Positions 32,039 through 40,306 are shown, counted from the first letter of the stretch. The stretch is DNA of 64,000 nucleotides from Sphingobium sp. TCM1 (GCF_001650725.1 NZ_LXVX01000041.1:62001-126000); one strand, 5' to 3'. Made by a program: numbers and translations. The notes: generated by a model not told the origin, from the letters alone.

Positions 32039-32479
32039 CTAAAAGGGCTTCACGATCACGGCGATGACGATGACGGCGGCGGCGATGCCGGGAATCTCGT
32101 TCAGCATCCGCAGTTGCCGGTCGGTCAGTGGGCGCTGTCCCCTTGCGAGCTTCTTCACATAGCCGGCGATCCAGCCATGATAGCCGGACAGCCCCAGCAC
32201 GAAGAGCAGCTTCAGGTGGAACCAGCCGAAATGCCAGGCGCCGATCTCGACCATCAGCATCAGCCCGAACAGCCAGACGAGGATCAGCGAGGGATTGAGG
32301 ATGATCTTGAGCAGCCGTCCCTCGCGCTCGATCCACCTCTTGTCCTCGGGTGATCCGGGCAGGGTTTCCTGATGATAGACGAAGAAACGCGGCATCATGA
32401 ACAGCCCGGCCATCAGGAAGATGACGAAGATGACATGGGCAGCCTTCACCCAGAGATAGGCGGCACCAAGATAGGCCAT
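32039..32479 (-). CDS. hemJ: protoporphyrinogen oxidase HemJ
   Basis: 146-residue membrane protein of the HemJ (UPF0093) family, which oxidises protoporphyrinogen IX in many alphaproteobacteria and cyanobacteria that lack HemG and HemY. About four helices are seen. The conserved His of WVKAAHVIFVIFLMAGLFMMPRFFVYH (split at Met-Ala) and the later GWFHLKLLFVLGLSGYHGW, with Lys, are the functional marks. It follows hemE directly, with the stop and start overlapping (TGATG), so two steps of haem synthesis are co-translated. Confidence 0.95.
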   Translation of the reverse strand: MAYLGAAYLWVKAAHVIFVIFLMAGLFMMPRFFVYHQETLPGSPEDKRWIEREGRLLKIILNPSLILVWLFGLMLMVEIGAWHFGWFHLKLLFVLGLSGYHGWIAGYVKKLARGQRPLTDRQLRMLNEIPGIAAAVIVIAVIVKPF

Positions 32480-33537
32480 CAGTCGCGAACTCCCCGTTGC
32501 CGCACATGGCGGATCAGCGCCTCGACATGCGATAGGGGCGTGTCGGGCAATATGCCATGGCCCAGATTGAAGATATGCGGGCGGTCGGCGAAGGCGGCGC
32601 GGATAGTGTCGACCGCTTCCTCAACCGCGCGGCCACCGGCGATCAGCGCCAGCGGATCGAGATTGCCCTGCACCGGCATTCCCTGCGGCAGCGCCCGGTT
32701 GGCCCAATGCGGATCGATCGTCTCGTCCACGCCTATCGCATCGACCCCGGTGCGCGCGGCATAGTCGGCCAGCTTGGCGCCCGCGCCCTTGGGAAAGCCG
32801 ATGACCGGAACATCGGGATGCAGCGCCTTCAGTCGCTCGACGATCCGCCGGTTCGGCTCGATCACCCAGCGTTCGAACTGAAGCGGGGCAAGGCTGCCTG
32901 CCCAGCTGTCAAACAGCTGCACGGCTTCCACGCCTGCCTGAATCTGGCCGGAAAGATAGACGACGGTGGCGTCGATGATCGCGTCGATCAAAGCCGCGAA
33001 ACTGTCTGGTTCGTTGTAGGCCATGCGACGGGCGGCACCATGATCCTTGCTGCCCTGCCCCGCGACCATATAGGTGGCGATGGTCCAGGGGCTGCCGGCG
33101 AAGCCCAGGAAGGTGACATGGGGATCAAGGGCGGCCTTTACCCGTCTTACCGTCTCATAGACCGCCTCGAACCGGCTGAAATCCGGCTTCAGCACCGACA
33201 GCGCGGTTTCGGCCAATATGGGTGCCAGGCGCGGACCTTCCCCGGCCTCGAACCAGAGATCCTGCCCCATGGCATAGGGCACGATCAAAATGTCCGAAAA
33301 GAGGATGGCGCCGTCGAATCCGAAACGCCGGAGCGGCTGGAGAGTCACTTCGGCCGCAGCTTCGCTGTCATAGACGAGTTCCAGGAATCCGCCTTTCTCC
33401 GCCCGCAAGGCGCGATATTCGGGCAGATATCGTCCAGCCTGGCGCATCAGCCACATGGGCGGCACGGCTGGGCGTTCACCCTGGAGGACGCCCAGGAGGG
33501 GTTTTTCGGCGAGGCGCGCCGGGGCGTCAAAGCTCAT
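32479..33537 (-). CDS. hemE: uroporphyrinogen decarboxylase
   Basis: 352 residues. It removes four carboxyl groups from uroporphyrinogen III to give coproporphyrinogen III. The signature PPMWLMRQAGRYLPEYR (about 26-42) contains the substrate-binding Arg. GFAGSPWTIATYMVAGQGSKD, LFDSWAGSLAP and FNLGHGILPDTP also match. ATG 33537 gives MSFDAPARL; the frame extends upstream into the origin region, which is rejected. Its position as the left border of oriC is conserved across alphaproteobacteria. Confidence 0.96.
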   Translation of the reverse strand: MSFDAPARLAEKPLLGVLQGERPAVPPMWLMRQAGRYLPEYRALRAEKGGFLELVYDSEAAAEVTLQPLRRFGFDGAILFSDILIVPYAMGQDLWFEAGEGPRLAPILAETALSVLKPDFSRFEAVYETVRRVKAALDPHVTFLGFAGSPWTIATYMVAGQGSKDHGAARRMAYNEPDSFAALIDAIIDATVVYLSGQIQAGVEAVQLFDSWAGSLAPLQFERWVIEPNRRIVERLKALHPDVPVIGFPKGAGAKLADYAARTGVDAIGVDETIDPHWANRALPQGMPVQGNLDPLALIAGGRAVEEAVDTIRAAFADRPHIFNLGHGILPDTPLSHVEALIRHVRQRGVRD

Positions 33538-33825
33538 CAGACTCTCTCTTATATTTAGATTCAAAGGATGGTGGTGATTGTTGGTCCGTTGGCAGCGGGG
33601 TTTATGCGCTGTGCCCGCTTTTGCCAACAACTTGACTCCGCAGAGTCACGCAAGGCGGTACGAGTCAGCGTGACTATCCCCGTTATCCACAGGTTGTGGA
33701 TGAAAATTCGGGGCTGTTGGGCTGTTGTGGATAAGAATCCGGGCAGCGGGGACGGGGAAATGAGGGAAACTTATCCCCGGATTCATCCCTTGCTTTATCC
33801 ACAGCCTCCCCACAGAGATGTGCCC
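33538..33825. other. chromosomal replication origin (oriC)
   Basis: Between hemE and ppsR, the location of the origin in Caulobacter and Rickettsia. Exact DnaA boxes TTATCCACA lie at 33683-33691 (+), 33726-33734 (-) and 33795-33803 (+), with a one-mismatch box at 33695-33703 (-) and a weaker TTATCCCCG at 33771-33779. Six GANTC sites lie at 33558, 33634, 33643, 33662, 33735 and 33780. Inverted repeats TGACTC/GAGTCA (33633-33648) and GTCACGC/GCGTGAC (33645-33674) precede the boxes. The AT-richer segment 33541-33566 beside hemE may be the unwinding element. No gene is seen. Confidence 0.85.
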
Positions 33826-34653
33826 ATGGCGCGTATTCATCTGCATCTTCTGTCCGACTCTACCGGCGAAACGCTGGAGAATATCGCCAAGGCGGCGATC
33901 GGCCTGTTCGAGAATGTCGAGGCAATCCGCCATTTCTGGCCAATGGTGCGGTCGGAGGTGCATCTCGACCGGATCATGGAGGAAATCGCCGCCAATCCCG
34001 GCCTCGTCCTCTTCACGCTGACCAATCATATGCTGCGCCGCCGGCTGGAAACGCGGTGCCGCGCGCTGGGGCTGCCCCATGTCGCCGCGCTCGACAGCGT
34101 GGCGGACGCGCTGTCCAACATATTGGGGCAGGAAACGCGGACCCGGCCGGGACGCAAACATATATTGGACGAAGCCTATTTCGCGCGGATCGAAGCGATC
34201 CAGTTCACGATCGCCCATGATGACGGGGTGGGGCATGAAAATTGGGAGGAGGCCGACATCGTGCTGGCGGGCGTATCGCGCGCGTCCAAGACGCCGACCT
34301 CCATCTATCTCGCCAATCGCGGCTACAAGACCGCCAATATCCCGCTCGTCCCGGAATCGCCGCCGCCACGCAGCCTTTTCAACCTGCGCCATCCGATGGT
34401 CGTGGGCCTGACCGTCAGCCCCGAGCGTCTGGTGCAGATCCGTCGCAACCGGCTGCTTTCGCTCAACCAGGCGCCCGAGACCGCCTATGTCGATATCGAC
34501 AAGGTGCAGGATGAACTGTCCTTCGCCCGGCGCATGTTCGCCGACCAGGGCTGGCCGGTGATCGACATGACGCGCCGGTCGATCGAGGAGGCGGCGGCGG
34601 CGATCATCAATCTGTTCAACGACCGCGAACTTGGCGAAGGAGCCCATCCATGA
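33826..34653 (+). CDS. ppsR: pyruvate, phosphate dikinase regulatory protein (DUF299)
   Basis: 275 residues. DUF299 proteins are bifunctional kinase/pyrophosphorylases that switch pyruvate phosphate dikinase or PEP synthase off and on. Motifs are HLLSDSTGETLENIAKAA at the start, the P-loop-like GVSRASKTPTSIYLANRGYK (about 156-175) and RSIEEAAAAI near the end. This is the homologue of Rickettsia RP001, which borders oriC. ATG 33826 gives MARIHLHLLSDS; the in-frame upstream extension runs through the DnaA boxes and is rejected. maf overlaps its stop by ATGA. Confidence 0.95.
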   Translation: MARIHLHLLSDSTGETLENIAKAAIGLFENVEAIRHFWPMVRSEVHLDRIMEEIAANPGLVLFTLTNHMLRRRLETRCRALGLPHVAALDSVADALSNILGQETRTRPGRKHILDEAYFARIEAIQFTIAHDDGVGHENWEEADIVLAGVSRASKTPTSIYLANRGYKTANIPLVPESPPPRSLFNLRHPMVVGLTVSPERLVQIRRNRLLSLNQAPETAYVDIDKVQDELSFARRMFADQGWPVIDMTRRSIEEAAAAIINLFNDRELGEGAHP

Positions 34654-35255
34654 TCGTGCTGGCATCGCAGAGCGCAAGCCGCCGGGCGCTGCTTGCCGCC
34701 GCTCAGGTGCCTTTCGAGGCGCTGTCGCCGGGCGTGGACGAGGATGCGGCCAAGGACGCGCTGCGCGCCGACGGGCTGGATGCGCGCGCGCTGGCCGACG
34801 CGCTGGCGGAGTTGAAGGCGCTCAAGGTGTCGCGTCGGGTGCCGGGCGGGCTGGTGCTGGGTTGCGACCAGACGCTGAGCATCGGCGATGGCGAGGATCG
34901 CGGCGAGATGATCGACAAGGCGATCGACCGGGCCGATGCCGAGCGGATTCTCCGGCTGCTGTCGGGCCGGGTGCATCATCTCCACAGCGCGGCGGTGATC
35001 GCGCTCAATGGCGAGCCGATCTGGCGCCATGTCGAACGGGTGCGGATGACGGTCCGTCCGCTGTCGGACGCCTTCATCGCGTCCTATCTCGATTCCGAAT
35101 GGGACGCGTGCCGCTGGTGTGTCGGCTGCTACCGGATCGAGGGACCGGGGGTGCAGCTGTTCAGCAAGGTCGAGGGCAGCCAGTTCGCGATTCAGGGGCT
35201 TCCCTTGCTGCCTTTGCTTGACTTTCTGCGCGTGCGCGGCGTTTTGGCGGCATGA
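34650..35255 (+). CDS. maf: Maf family nucleotide pyrophosphatase
   Basis: 201 residues. Maf proteins hydrolyse non-canonical or modified nucleoside triphosphates such as dTTP, UTP or m7GTP. The N-terminal LASQSASRRALLAAA (about 4-18) is the family's phosphate-binding motif. LVLGCDQTLSI carries the catalytic Asp (about 74), and the C-terminal GVQLFSKVEGSQFAIQGLPLLPLL closes the site. It lies between ppsR and aroE with four-base overlaps on both sides, the usual alphaproteobacterial order. Confidence 0.94.
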   Translation: MIVLASQSASRRALLAAAQVPFEALSPGVDEDAAKDALRADGLDARALADALAELKALKVSRRVPGGLVLGCDQTLSIGDGEDRGEMIDKAIDRADAERILRLLSGRVHHLHSAAVIALNGEPIWRHVERVRMTVRPLSDAFIASYLDSEWDACRWCVGCYRIEGPGVQLFSKVEGSQFAIQGLPLLPLLDFLRVRGVLAA

Positions 35256-36094
35256 CCGACAAGCTGCCCCATGCCCCCCTCCCTTATGCCGAGGTGATCG
35301 GCGATCCGATCGAACACAGCAAATCCCCGCTGATTCACAATTTCTGGCTCAGGGCGCTGGATATCGAGGCGGAGTATCGCAAGACCCATGTGCCGCCTGA
35401 GGGGCTGGCCGCCTATTTCCTGGCGCGTCGGGCCGATCCCGACTGGCTCGGCTGCAACGTCACCATTCCGCACAAGATTGCGGTGATGGACTATACCGAT
35501 GATCCGGGCGGCGTGCGCGAACGGATCGGCGCGATGAACACGATCGCATCGGAAGCCGGCGGGCCGCTGATCGGGACCAATACTGACGCGGGCGGGTTCC
35601 TCCAGCCGCTGCTGCGCGACAAGTGGAAGGGTCAGAGCGCCGTCATCGTCGGGTCCGGCGGCGCGGCGCGCGCAATCCTGTTCGCGCTTGCCAGCCTGGG
35701 CGTGCCCGACATCAGCATCATGGCGCGCGATCCTGCCAGGGGCCAGGCACTGCTCGACCGCGCCGGGGTGCGGGGGCGGGCGATCGGCATGGAGGATGCG
35801 CTGCCCGCCGCCGACCTGCTGGTCAATGCGACCTCGCTGGGCATGGTGGGCCAGCCGCCGCTCCATCTGGACCTCACGCCCTTGGCCGATGATGCGACCG
35901 TCTATGACATCGTCTATGCGCCACTGGAGACGGACCTGCTCAAGGCGGCGAAGGCGCGCGGCCTCAGGACGCTCGATGGGCTGGAAATGCTGATCGGGCA
36001 GGCGGCGCTCGCCTTCGACATCTTCTTCGACGCCGAAGCGCCGCGCGAACTGGACGCGGAATTGCGCGCGCTGCTGCTTTCGGGCGAGGAATGA
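35252..36094 (+). CDS. aroE: shikimate dehydrogenase
   Basis: 280 residues. It reduces 3-dehydroshikimate to shikimate with NADPH in aromatic amino acid synthesis. The substrate site has GDPIEHSKSPLIHNFWL (about 14-30), the catalytic Lys in NVTIPHKIAVM (about 68-78), and GTNTDAGGFL. The Rossmann loop is VIVGSGGAARAILFALA, and the C-terminal GLEMLIGQAALAFDIF is typical. ATGA overlaps with maf before it and coaE after it put it inside one translational unit. Confidence 0.96.
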   Translation: MTDKLPHAPLPYAEVIGDPIEHSKSPLIHNFWLRALDIEAEYRKTHVPPEGLAAYFLARRADPDWLGCNVTIPHKIAVMDYTDDPGGVRERIGAMNTIASEAGGPLIGTNTDAGGFLQPLLRDKWKGQSAVIVGSGGAARAILFALASLGVPDISIMARDPARGQALLDRAGVRGRAIGMEDALPAADLLVNATSLGMVGQPPLHLDLTPLADDATVYDIVYAPLETDLLKAAKARGLRTLDGLEMLIGQAALAFDIFFDAEAPRELDAELRALLLSGEE

Positions 36095-36684
36095 AGGTCT
36101 ATGGCCTCACCGGGTCGATCGGCATGGGCAAGTCGGCGGTGGCGGCGATGTTCCGGCGCGAGGGCGTCCCGCTTTTCGATGCCGATGCCGAGGTGCACCG
36201 GCTCCAGGGGCCAGGGGGCGCGCTGCTCCCCGCGATCGAGGCGCGCTTTCCCGGCACCACCGGGCCGCAGGGCGTCGACCGGGCGAAGCTGGGCGCGGCG
36301 GTGTTCGGCCATCCCCACGCCCGCCGGGCGCTGGAGGCGATCGTCCATCCGGCGGTGCAGCAGTCGCGGCGCGCCTTTCTGCGCCGGCACCGGTCGCGCA
36401 CGTTCGTCATTCTCGACATTCCGCTGCTGTTCGAGACCGGCGGGCAGAAGCGGCTGGCCGGGGTGATCGTCGTGACCGCGCCGGCCTGGAAGCAGCGCCG
36501 GCGGGTCCTGGCGCGGCCGGGCATGACCGCAGCGAAATTCCGCCAGATTGTCCATCTGCAAACACCCGATGCTGAAAAGCGTCGCCGGGCCGACTATATC
36601 ATCCATACGGGTACGACATTTGCCGCGACCCGTGCACAGGTCAGGCGTCTGGTCGCTTGCCTTGGCGCGAAGACAGGCAGATAA
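36091..36684 (+). CDS. coaE: dephospho-CoA kinase
   Basis: 197 residues. It phosphorylates dephospho-CoA to CoA, the last step of the pathway that panC feeds. The P-loop is LTGSIGMGKSAVAAMF (about 6-21), followed by FDADAEVHRLQGPGG, the lid-region ALEAIVHPAVQ and the adenine-side VTAPAWKQRRRVLARPGMT. It overlaps aroE by ATGA. dnaQ follows after about 32 bases and probably shares the transcript. Confidence 0.95.
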   Translation: MKVYGLTGSIGMGKSAVAAMFRREGVPLFDADAEVHRLQGPGGALLPAIEARFPGTTGPQGVDRAKLGAAVFGHPHARRALEAIVHPAVQQSRRAFLRRHRSRTFVILDIPLLFETGGQKRLAGVIVVTAPAWKQRRRVLARPGMTAAKFRQIVHLQTPDAEKRRRADYIIHTGTTFAATRAQVRRLVACLGAKTGR

Positions 36685-36716
36685 GGGTTGGCCCACAGAG
36701 TCGAATGAAGAGGGCG

Positions 36717-37409
36717 ATGCGCGAGGTCATTTTCGATACCGAAACGACGGGATTCGATCCCGCATCCGGCGACCGACTGGTCGAAATCGGCTGTATCGAA
36801 CTCATCAACCGCGTGCCGAGTGGCCGGACCTTCCACGCTTATTATAATCCGGAACGGGACATGCCCGCCGCCGCCTTCGCGGTGCATGGGCTGTCGAGCG
36901 AGTTTTTGCGCGACAAGCCGCTGTTCGGGCTGGGCGCGCGGGAACTGCTCGACTTCATCGAGGATAGCCCGCTGGTTGCGCACAATGCGCGTTTCGACTT
37001 CGGATTCCTCAATCACGAACTCAGGCTGTGCGGCCATTCCGAAGTCGGGCTGGATCGGATGATCGACACCGTCGCGATCGCGCGGCAACTACATCCCGGC
37101 GCCAAGCATAGCCTCGACGCGCTCTGCACCCGCTACGGCATCGACCGCAGCCACCGGGTAAAGCATGGCGCCCTTCTCGACGCCGAACTGCTGGCGCAAC
37201 TCTACATCGAACTGACCGGGGGCCGTCAGATCGGCCTTGGTCTTGCACAGGAGGAAGCGAAACAGATCATCAGGGTGGAACTGACGGAAACCACCGTGGT
37301 TCGCCCTGTTCGTCCCGCGCGGGTCTTCACGGCCAGCGCGCAGGAGCTGGAACGGCACGCAGCGTTCGTCGCGACGCTGAAGGAGCCGCTCTGGTTGCAG
37401 GAGGCATAG
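36717..37409 (+). CDS. dnaQ: DNA polymerase III subunit epsilon
   Basis: 230 residues. The 3'-5' proofreading exonuclease of the replicative polymerase. Exo motifs are clear: Exo I FDTETTGFD (about 5-13), Exo II VAHNARFDFGFL, and the epsilon-type Exo III HGALLDAELLAQLY with His and Asp. The C-terminal tail that binds the alpha subunit follows. The start is uncertain: ATG 36717 (MREVIFDTE) has AAGAGGG upstream but with short spacing, while ATG 36705 lacks any ribosome-binding site. It ends the origin-proximal run of overlapped genes. Confidence 0.94.
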   Translation: MREVIFDTETTGFDPASGDRLVEIGCIELINRVPSGRTFHAYYNPERDMPAAAFAVHGLSSEFLRDKPLFGLGARELLDFIEDSPLVAHNARFDFGFLNHELRLCGHSEVGLDRMIDTVAIARQLHPGAKHSLDALCTRYGIDRSHRVKHGALLDAELLAQLYIELTGGRQIGLGLAQEEAKQIIRVELTETTVVRPVRPARVFTASAQELERHAAFVATLKEPLWLQEA

Positions 37410-37494
37410 GCCGACGGCCAGGCTGCCGGCCTTCCTGCCTCCCCGCTAACCGGGCCGCCTTTCCGGCGACCCGGCAAGAACAAGGAGAAGGCAT

Positions 37495-38088
37495 ATGGAT
37501 ATTCGTGTTTCCGGGCATCAGGTCGACACGGGCGACGCGCTCAAGCAGCATGTCAGGGACCGGCTGGAGGCGATGGCCGAGAAATATTTCTCCCGCACGA
37601 TTTCCGCCCAGGTGACCTTTCGCAAGGCTCCGCATGGCGCATTTCATTGTGATATCGTGTGCCATGTGATGACCGGCCTGATCCTCAAGGGCGCGGGCGA
37701 GGCCCAGGAAGCGCATCCCGCCTTCGACCAGGCTTCGGACCGGATCGAGAAGCAGTTGCGCCGCTATATGCGCCGCCTGAAGGATCGCAGTGTCCAGGCG
37801 GCCGCGGCGGAGGCGCAGCGCGCCAATGGCTACAGCGTCGATGATATCGACGGCGCGGGCTACACCATTTTCGCCACCGCGGCGGAAGAAGAGGAGCCGG
37901 CGGACGCCCCGCTGATCGTGGCCGAGACGCGGGTCGACATTCCCGAAGCAAGCGTGTCGGACGCCGTGATGATGCTCGACCTGCGCAACACCAACGCCTT
38001 GCTGTTCCTCAATGCCGGAACAGCCGCCTACAACATGGTCTATCGCCGCCATGACGGGACCATCGGCTGGGTCGAGCCGCGGGGCTGA
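37495..38088 (+). CDS. hpf: ribosome hibernation promoting factor (long form)
   Basis: 197 residues. Long HPF binds 30S subunits and dimerises ribosomes into inactive 100S particles in stationary phase. The N-terminal RNA-binding domain spans IRVSGHQVDTGDALKQHVRDRL to QASDRIEKQLRRYMRRLKDR (about 2-100, quoted in parts). A variable linker of about 40 residues follows, and then the dimerisation domain PEASVSDAVMMLDLRN and AYNMVYRRHDGTIGWVEPRG. The Shine-Dalgarno AAGGAGAAGG is strong. ptsN follows, a common pairing, as both lie in rpoN-linked clusters in other bacteria; rpoN is not here. Confidence 0.94.
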   Translation: MDIRVSGHQVDTGDALKQHVRDRLEAMAEKYFSRTISAQVTFRKAPHGAFHCDIVCHVMTGLILKGAGEAQEAHPAFDQASDRIEKQLRRYMRRLKDRSVQAAAAEAQRANGYSVDDIDGAGYTIFATAAEEEEPADAPLIVAETRVDIPEASVSDAVMMLDLRNTNALLFLNAGTAAYNMVYRRHDGTIGWVEPRG

Positions 38089-38096
38089 CCCATTCT

Positions 38097-38149
38097 GCCC
38101 GGCCCTGCGGCTGTTGACCTTCGGGTGCAGGCGGCCTATGGGGCCGGGC
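38097..38149 (+). terminator. structured hairpin after hpf
   Basis: GCCCGGCCC (38097-38105) and GGGCCGGGC (38141-38149) form a 9-bp stem, with inner CTGC/GCAG possible. It starts 9 bases after the hpf stop. A weak T-containing tail follows. It may terminate hpf or separate hpf and ptsN mRNA ends. Confidence 0.55.
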
Positions 38150-38216
38150 TTCATATTCCCCGAGCAGACGCGCATGATTGACTGGCTGGGCGCGGCTCGG
38201 CTGGTTCGGATTTGTC

Positions 38217-38684
38217 ATGGTGCATTTCAACGATATCGTTTCGCCTGACGCGCTTGCCACGAGCCTGTCGGTGAACGGCAAGAAGCAGTTGTTCCAGAAA
38301 ATCGCCGCGCTTGCCGCCGGCGCCTACGGCCTTGACGCCGATAGCGTCGCTGACGCGCTGTTCGAGCGTGAACGGCTCGGGTCGACCGGTTTCGGCGGCG
38401 GCGTCGCCATCCCTCATGCCAAGATCCCCGATCTTTCCAGGATGTGCGGCGTCGTCGTGCTGCTCGATCCGCCTGCGCCGTTCGACGCGGTCGACGAGGC
38501 GCCGGTCGATATCGTCTTCGCCCTGCTGTCGCCGGTCGACAGCGGCGCGGAGCATCTCAAGACGCTGGCGCGCGTGTCGCGCTATCTGCGCGATGAGAAT
38601 AATGTCGTGCGATTGCGGGGCGCGGGTTCCACCGAAGCGCTGCACGCACTGCTCGCGGGCGGCGAGGCGCGTGACGCAGCCTGA
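38217..38684 (+). CDS. ptsN: PTS IIA-like nitrogen regulatory protein PtsN
   Basis: 155 residues of the EIIA-Ntr family. The phosphorylated His is in FGGGVAIPHAKIP (His67), and GVVVLLDPPAPFDAVDEAPVDIVFALLSP (in parts, about 80-108) and the ALHALLAGG tail match. EIIA-Ntr is the end of the nitrogen PTS and controls potassium transport, stress and other processes by protein binding. ATG 38217 (MVHFNDIV) is chosen; its ribosome-binding site is weak. The stop overlaps the GTG of the next gene by 14 bases. Confidence 0.94.
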   Translation: MVHFNDIVSPDALATSLSVNGKKQLFQKIAALAAGAYGLDADSVADALFERERLGSTGFGGGVAIPHAKIPDLSRMCGVVVLLDPPAPFDAVDEAPVDIVFALLSPVDSGAEHLKTLARVSRYLRDENNVVRLRGAGSTEALHALLAGGEARDAA

Positions 38685-39132
38685 GGCGCCCAGCGGCGAG
38701 GCGGCGCATTTTCGCGCGCTGGAACAGCTTTACCGTTCCGCGCCGATCAACCGGATGTTCCGGTCGGATCTGACCATTACCGAGCCTGGCCGGTCGGTCA
38801 TCGACTTTGACGTTGACGAAAGCCAGTTCCACGCCGCAGGCGCGGTGCATGGCACCGTCTATTTCAAGATGCTGGACGATGCGGCCTTCTACGCCGCCAA
38901 CAGCCTGGTCAGCGATCGCTTCCTGCTGACCACCGCCTTCAACCTGCTTTTCACCCGGCCGATCGGTCCGGGGCGAATCCGCGCCGAGGGCCGCTGGATC
39001 AGCGGCAAGCGCCGCGTCTATGTCGCCGAGGCGAGCCTGATCGATTCCACCGGCGAGGAGGTGGGCCGCGGCACCGGCACCTTCATGCGCTCGCAATTTC
39101 CGCTGTCATCGCTCCCGGGATATGGCGCCTGA
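38671..39132 (+). CDS. PaaI-type thioesterase (hotdog fold)
   Basis: 153 residues of the hotdog fold. The family core is AAGAVHGTVYFKMLDDAAFYAANSLV (in parts, about 56-80), where the conserved HG and Asp of PaaI-like thioesterases are present, followed by LTTAFNLLFTRPIGPGRIRAEGRW. Such enzymes hydrolyse acyl-CoA esters; the acyl group is unknown. GTG 38671 with GGCGAGG just before it is the likely start, inside the end of ptsN. The 3' end overlaps the next gene by 11 bases, so three genes are packed together. Confidence 0.88.
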   Translation: MTQPEAPSGEAAHFRALEQLYRSAPINRMFRSDLTITEPGRSVIDFDVDESQFHAAGAVHGTVYFKMLDDAAFYAANSLVSDRFLLTTAFNLLFTRPIGPGRIRAEGRWISGKRRVYVAEASLIDSTGEEVGRGTGTFMRSQFPLSSLPGYGA

Positions 39133-39475
39133 ATCGGATCCGACCGCCCGGCTGACCAGCGCCATGCTCGTCGGCGCGCTGCGGCGCCGCGTCGCCGCCG
39201 CGGGCGGCTTCGCGACGGTGCTGGCCAAGGGTGACGAAATCAGCGGCGTTATCCTGGTGCAAACACTTGAAAAAGGTCAGGAAACTGGTCTTTTTGAGCG
39301 AGTGCCGAACTTTGCCGGAGGTTATGCGTTGATGCGCTGTGGACCCTCTCCTGCAGAGGGTTCGGAGTCGCTGTCACATTATGTGACGCGACGGCGCAGG
39401 GCGGACCCCGACCTGTGGCTGATCGAACTCGATGTCCCAGAAGCGGAACGCTTCGCCGCTGAAACGATTTGCTGA
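39122..39475 (+). CDS. DUF1491 family protein
   Basis: 117 residues matching DUF1491, a family of unknown function found in alphaproteobacteria. Seen here: RLTSAMLVGALRRRVAAAGGFATVLAKGD near the start (in parts), DEISGVILVQ, YALMRCG, and the WLIELDVPEAERFAAE end. There are no membrane segments or catalytic signature. It overlaps the thioesterase gene by 11 bases and ends the ptsN-led unit. Confidence 0.88.
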   Translation: MAPESDPTARLTSAMLVGALRRRVAAAGGFATVLAKGDEISGVILVQTLEKGQETGLFERVPNFAGGYALMRCGPSPAEGSESLSHYVTRRRRADPDLWLIELDVPEAERFAAETIC

Positions 39476-39652
39476 TCGTTGACTCATCGTCATGAGCCGT
39501 GCAGAGGCGCCCAACGCCAACGCGCAGGTTGCCGAATTCGCCCAATGGGGGGCGGGCGCGGTAAACACGCAGACGGGGGGCGGCCGGTCGTCGCGGTGAA
39601 TATGGGTTAAATGACGACGCCCCGGCCAAGAACCGCATGTCTTTGAGCCACG

Positions 39653-40306
39653 ATGAGTTTCCGCCTGAAAGCTGCGATCTTAGCAGCCTTTGCCCTGTCC
39701 ACCGCCGCTGCGGTGTCCGCTTCCGACATGTCGATCGCAGGTGAATCTGTCGCCTCGGTTGCTTCTCTTCCCCAGACGAACCACGCCGGTGCTAAGCCCG
39801 CTGTCGTCTTCGCCGCGCCGCGCGAAATCGCGCAGCCGCTGGCTTCGGCCCCCAGGGCCGACAATGGTTTTTCCACCGATTCCGATTTTCAGGCGAACAG
39901 CCTCGCTGCTCTGGTCGACGCCCAAGGCGAACCCGAGGAGCTGGACGGCGATATGAAGTGCCTGGCCGGAGCGGTCTATTTCGAATCCAAGGGCGAAAGC
40001 CTGGAAGGCCAGCTGGCCGTCGCGCGCGTGATTATCAACCGCGCCAAGTCCGGCCGCTTCGCCAGCAGCCTTTGCGGCGTCGTCTATCAGCCGAGCCAGT
40101 TCAGCTTCGTGCGCGGCGGCGGTATGCCCCCGATTCGCACGGAAGGCCGTGGTTGGCGGCAGGCCGTCGCCATCGCCCAGATCGCTGCCAACGACAGCTG
40201 GGACAGCCTGGCCGAAGGCGCACTCTATTTCCATGCGCGCCGCGTGTCGCCCGGCTGGGGCAAGGCCCGGCTGGCGTCGATCGACAATCACGTCTTCTAT
40301 CGCTGA
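39653..40306 (+). CDS. cell wall hydrolase (SleB-like)
   Basis: 217 residues. A signal peptide (LKAAILAAFALSTAAAVSAS) leads to a 70-residue variable region and the SleB/Hydrolase_2 domain: CLAGAVYFESKGESLEGQLA with the catalytic Glu (about 100-119), VARVIINRAKSGRFASSLCGVVYQPSQFSFV (in parts) and YFHARRVSPGW. The enzyme is a peptidoglycan glycosidase of the periplasm. It has its own terminator at 40351. Family members are abundant in sphingomonads; the specific role here is not clear. Confidence 0.93.
   Translation: MSFRLKAAILAAFALSTAAAVSASDMSIAGESVASVASLPQTNHAGAKPAVVFAAPREIAQPLASAPRADNGFSTDSDFQANSLAALVDAQGEPEELDGDMKCLAGAVYFESKGESLEGQLAVARVIINRAKSGRFASSLCGVVYQPSQFSFVRGGGMPPIRTEGRGWRQAVAIAQIAANDSWDSLAEGALYFHARRVSPGWGKARLASIDNHVFYR

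Noticed and set aside
33568..33825. N-terminal extension of ppsR through the DnaA boxes
   Set aside because: The added residues match nothing in DUF299, and the DNA is better explained as oriC.
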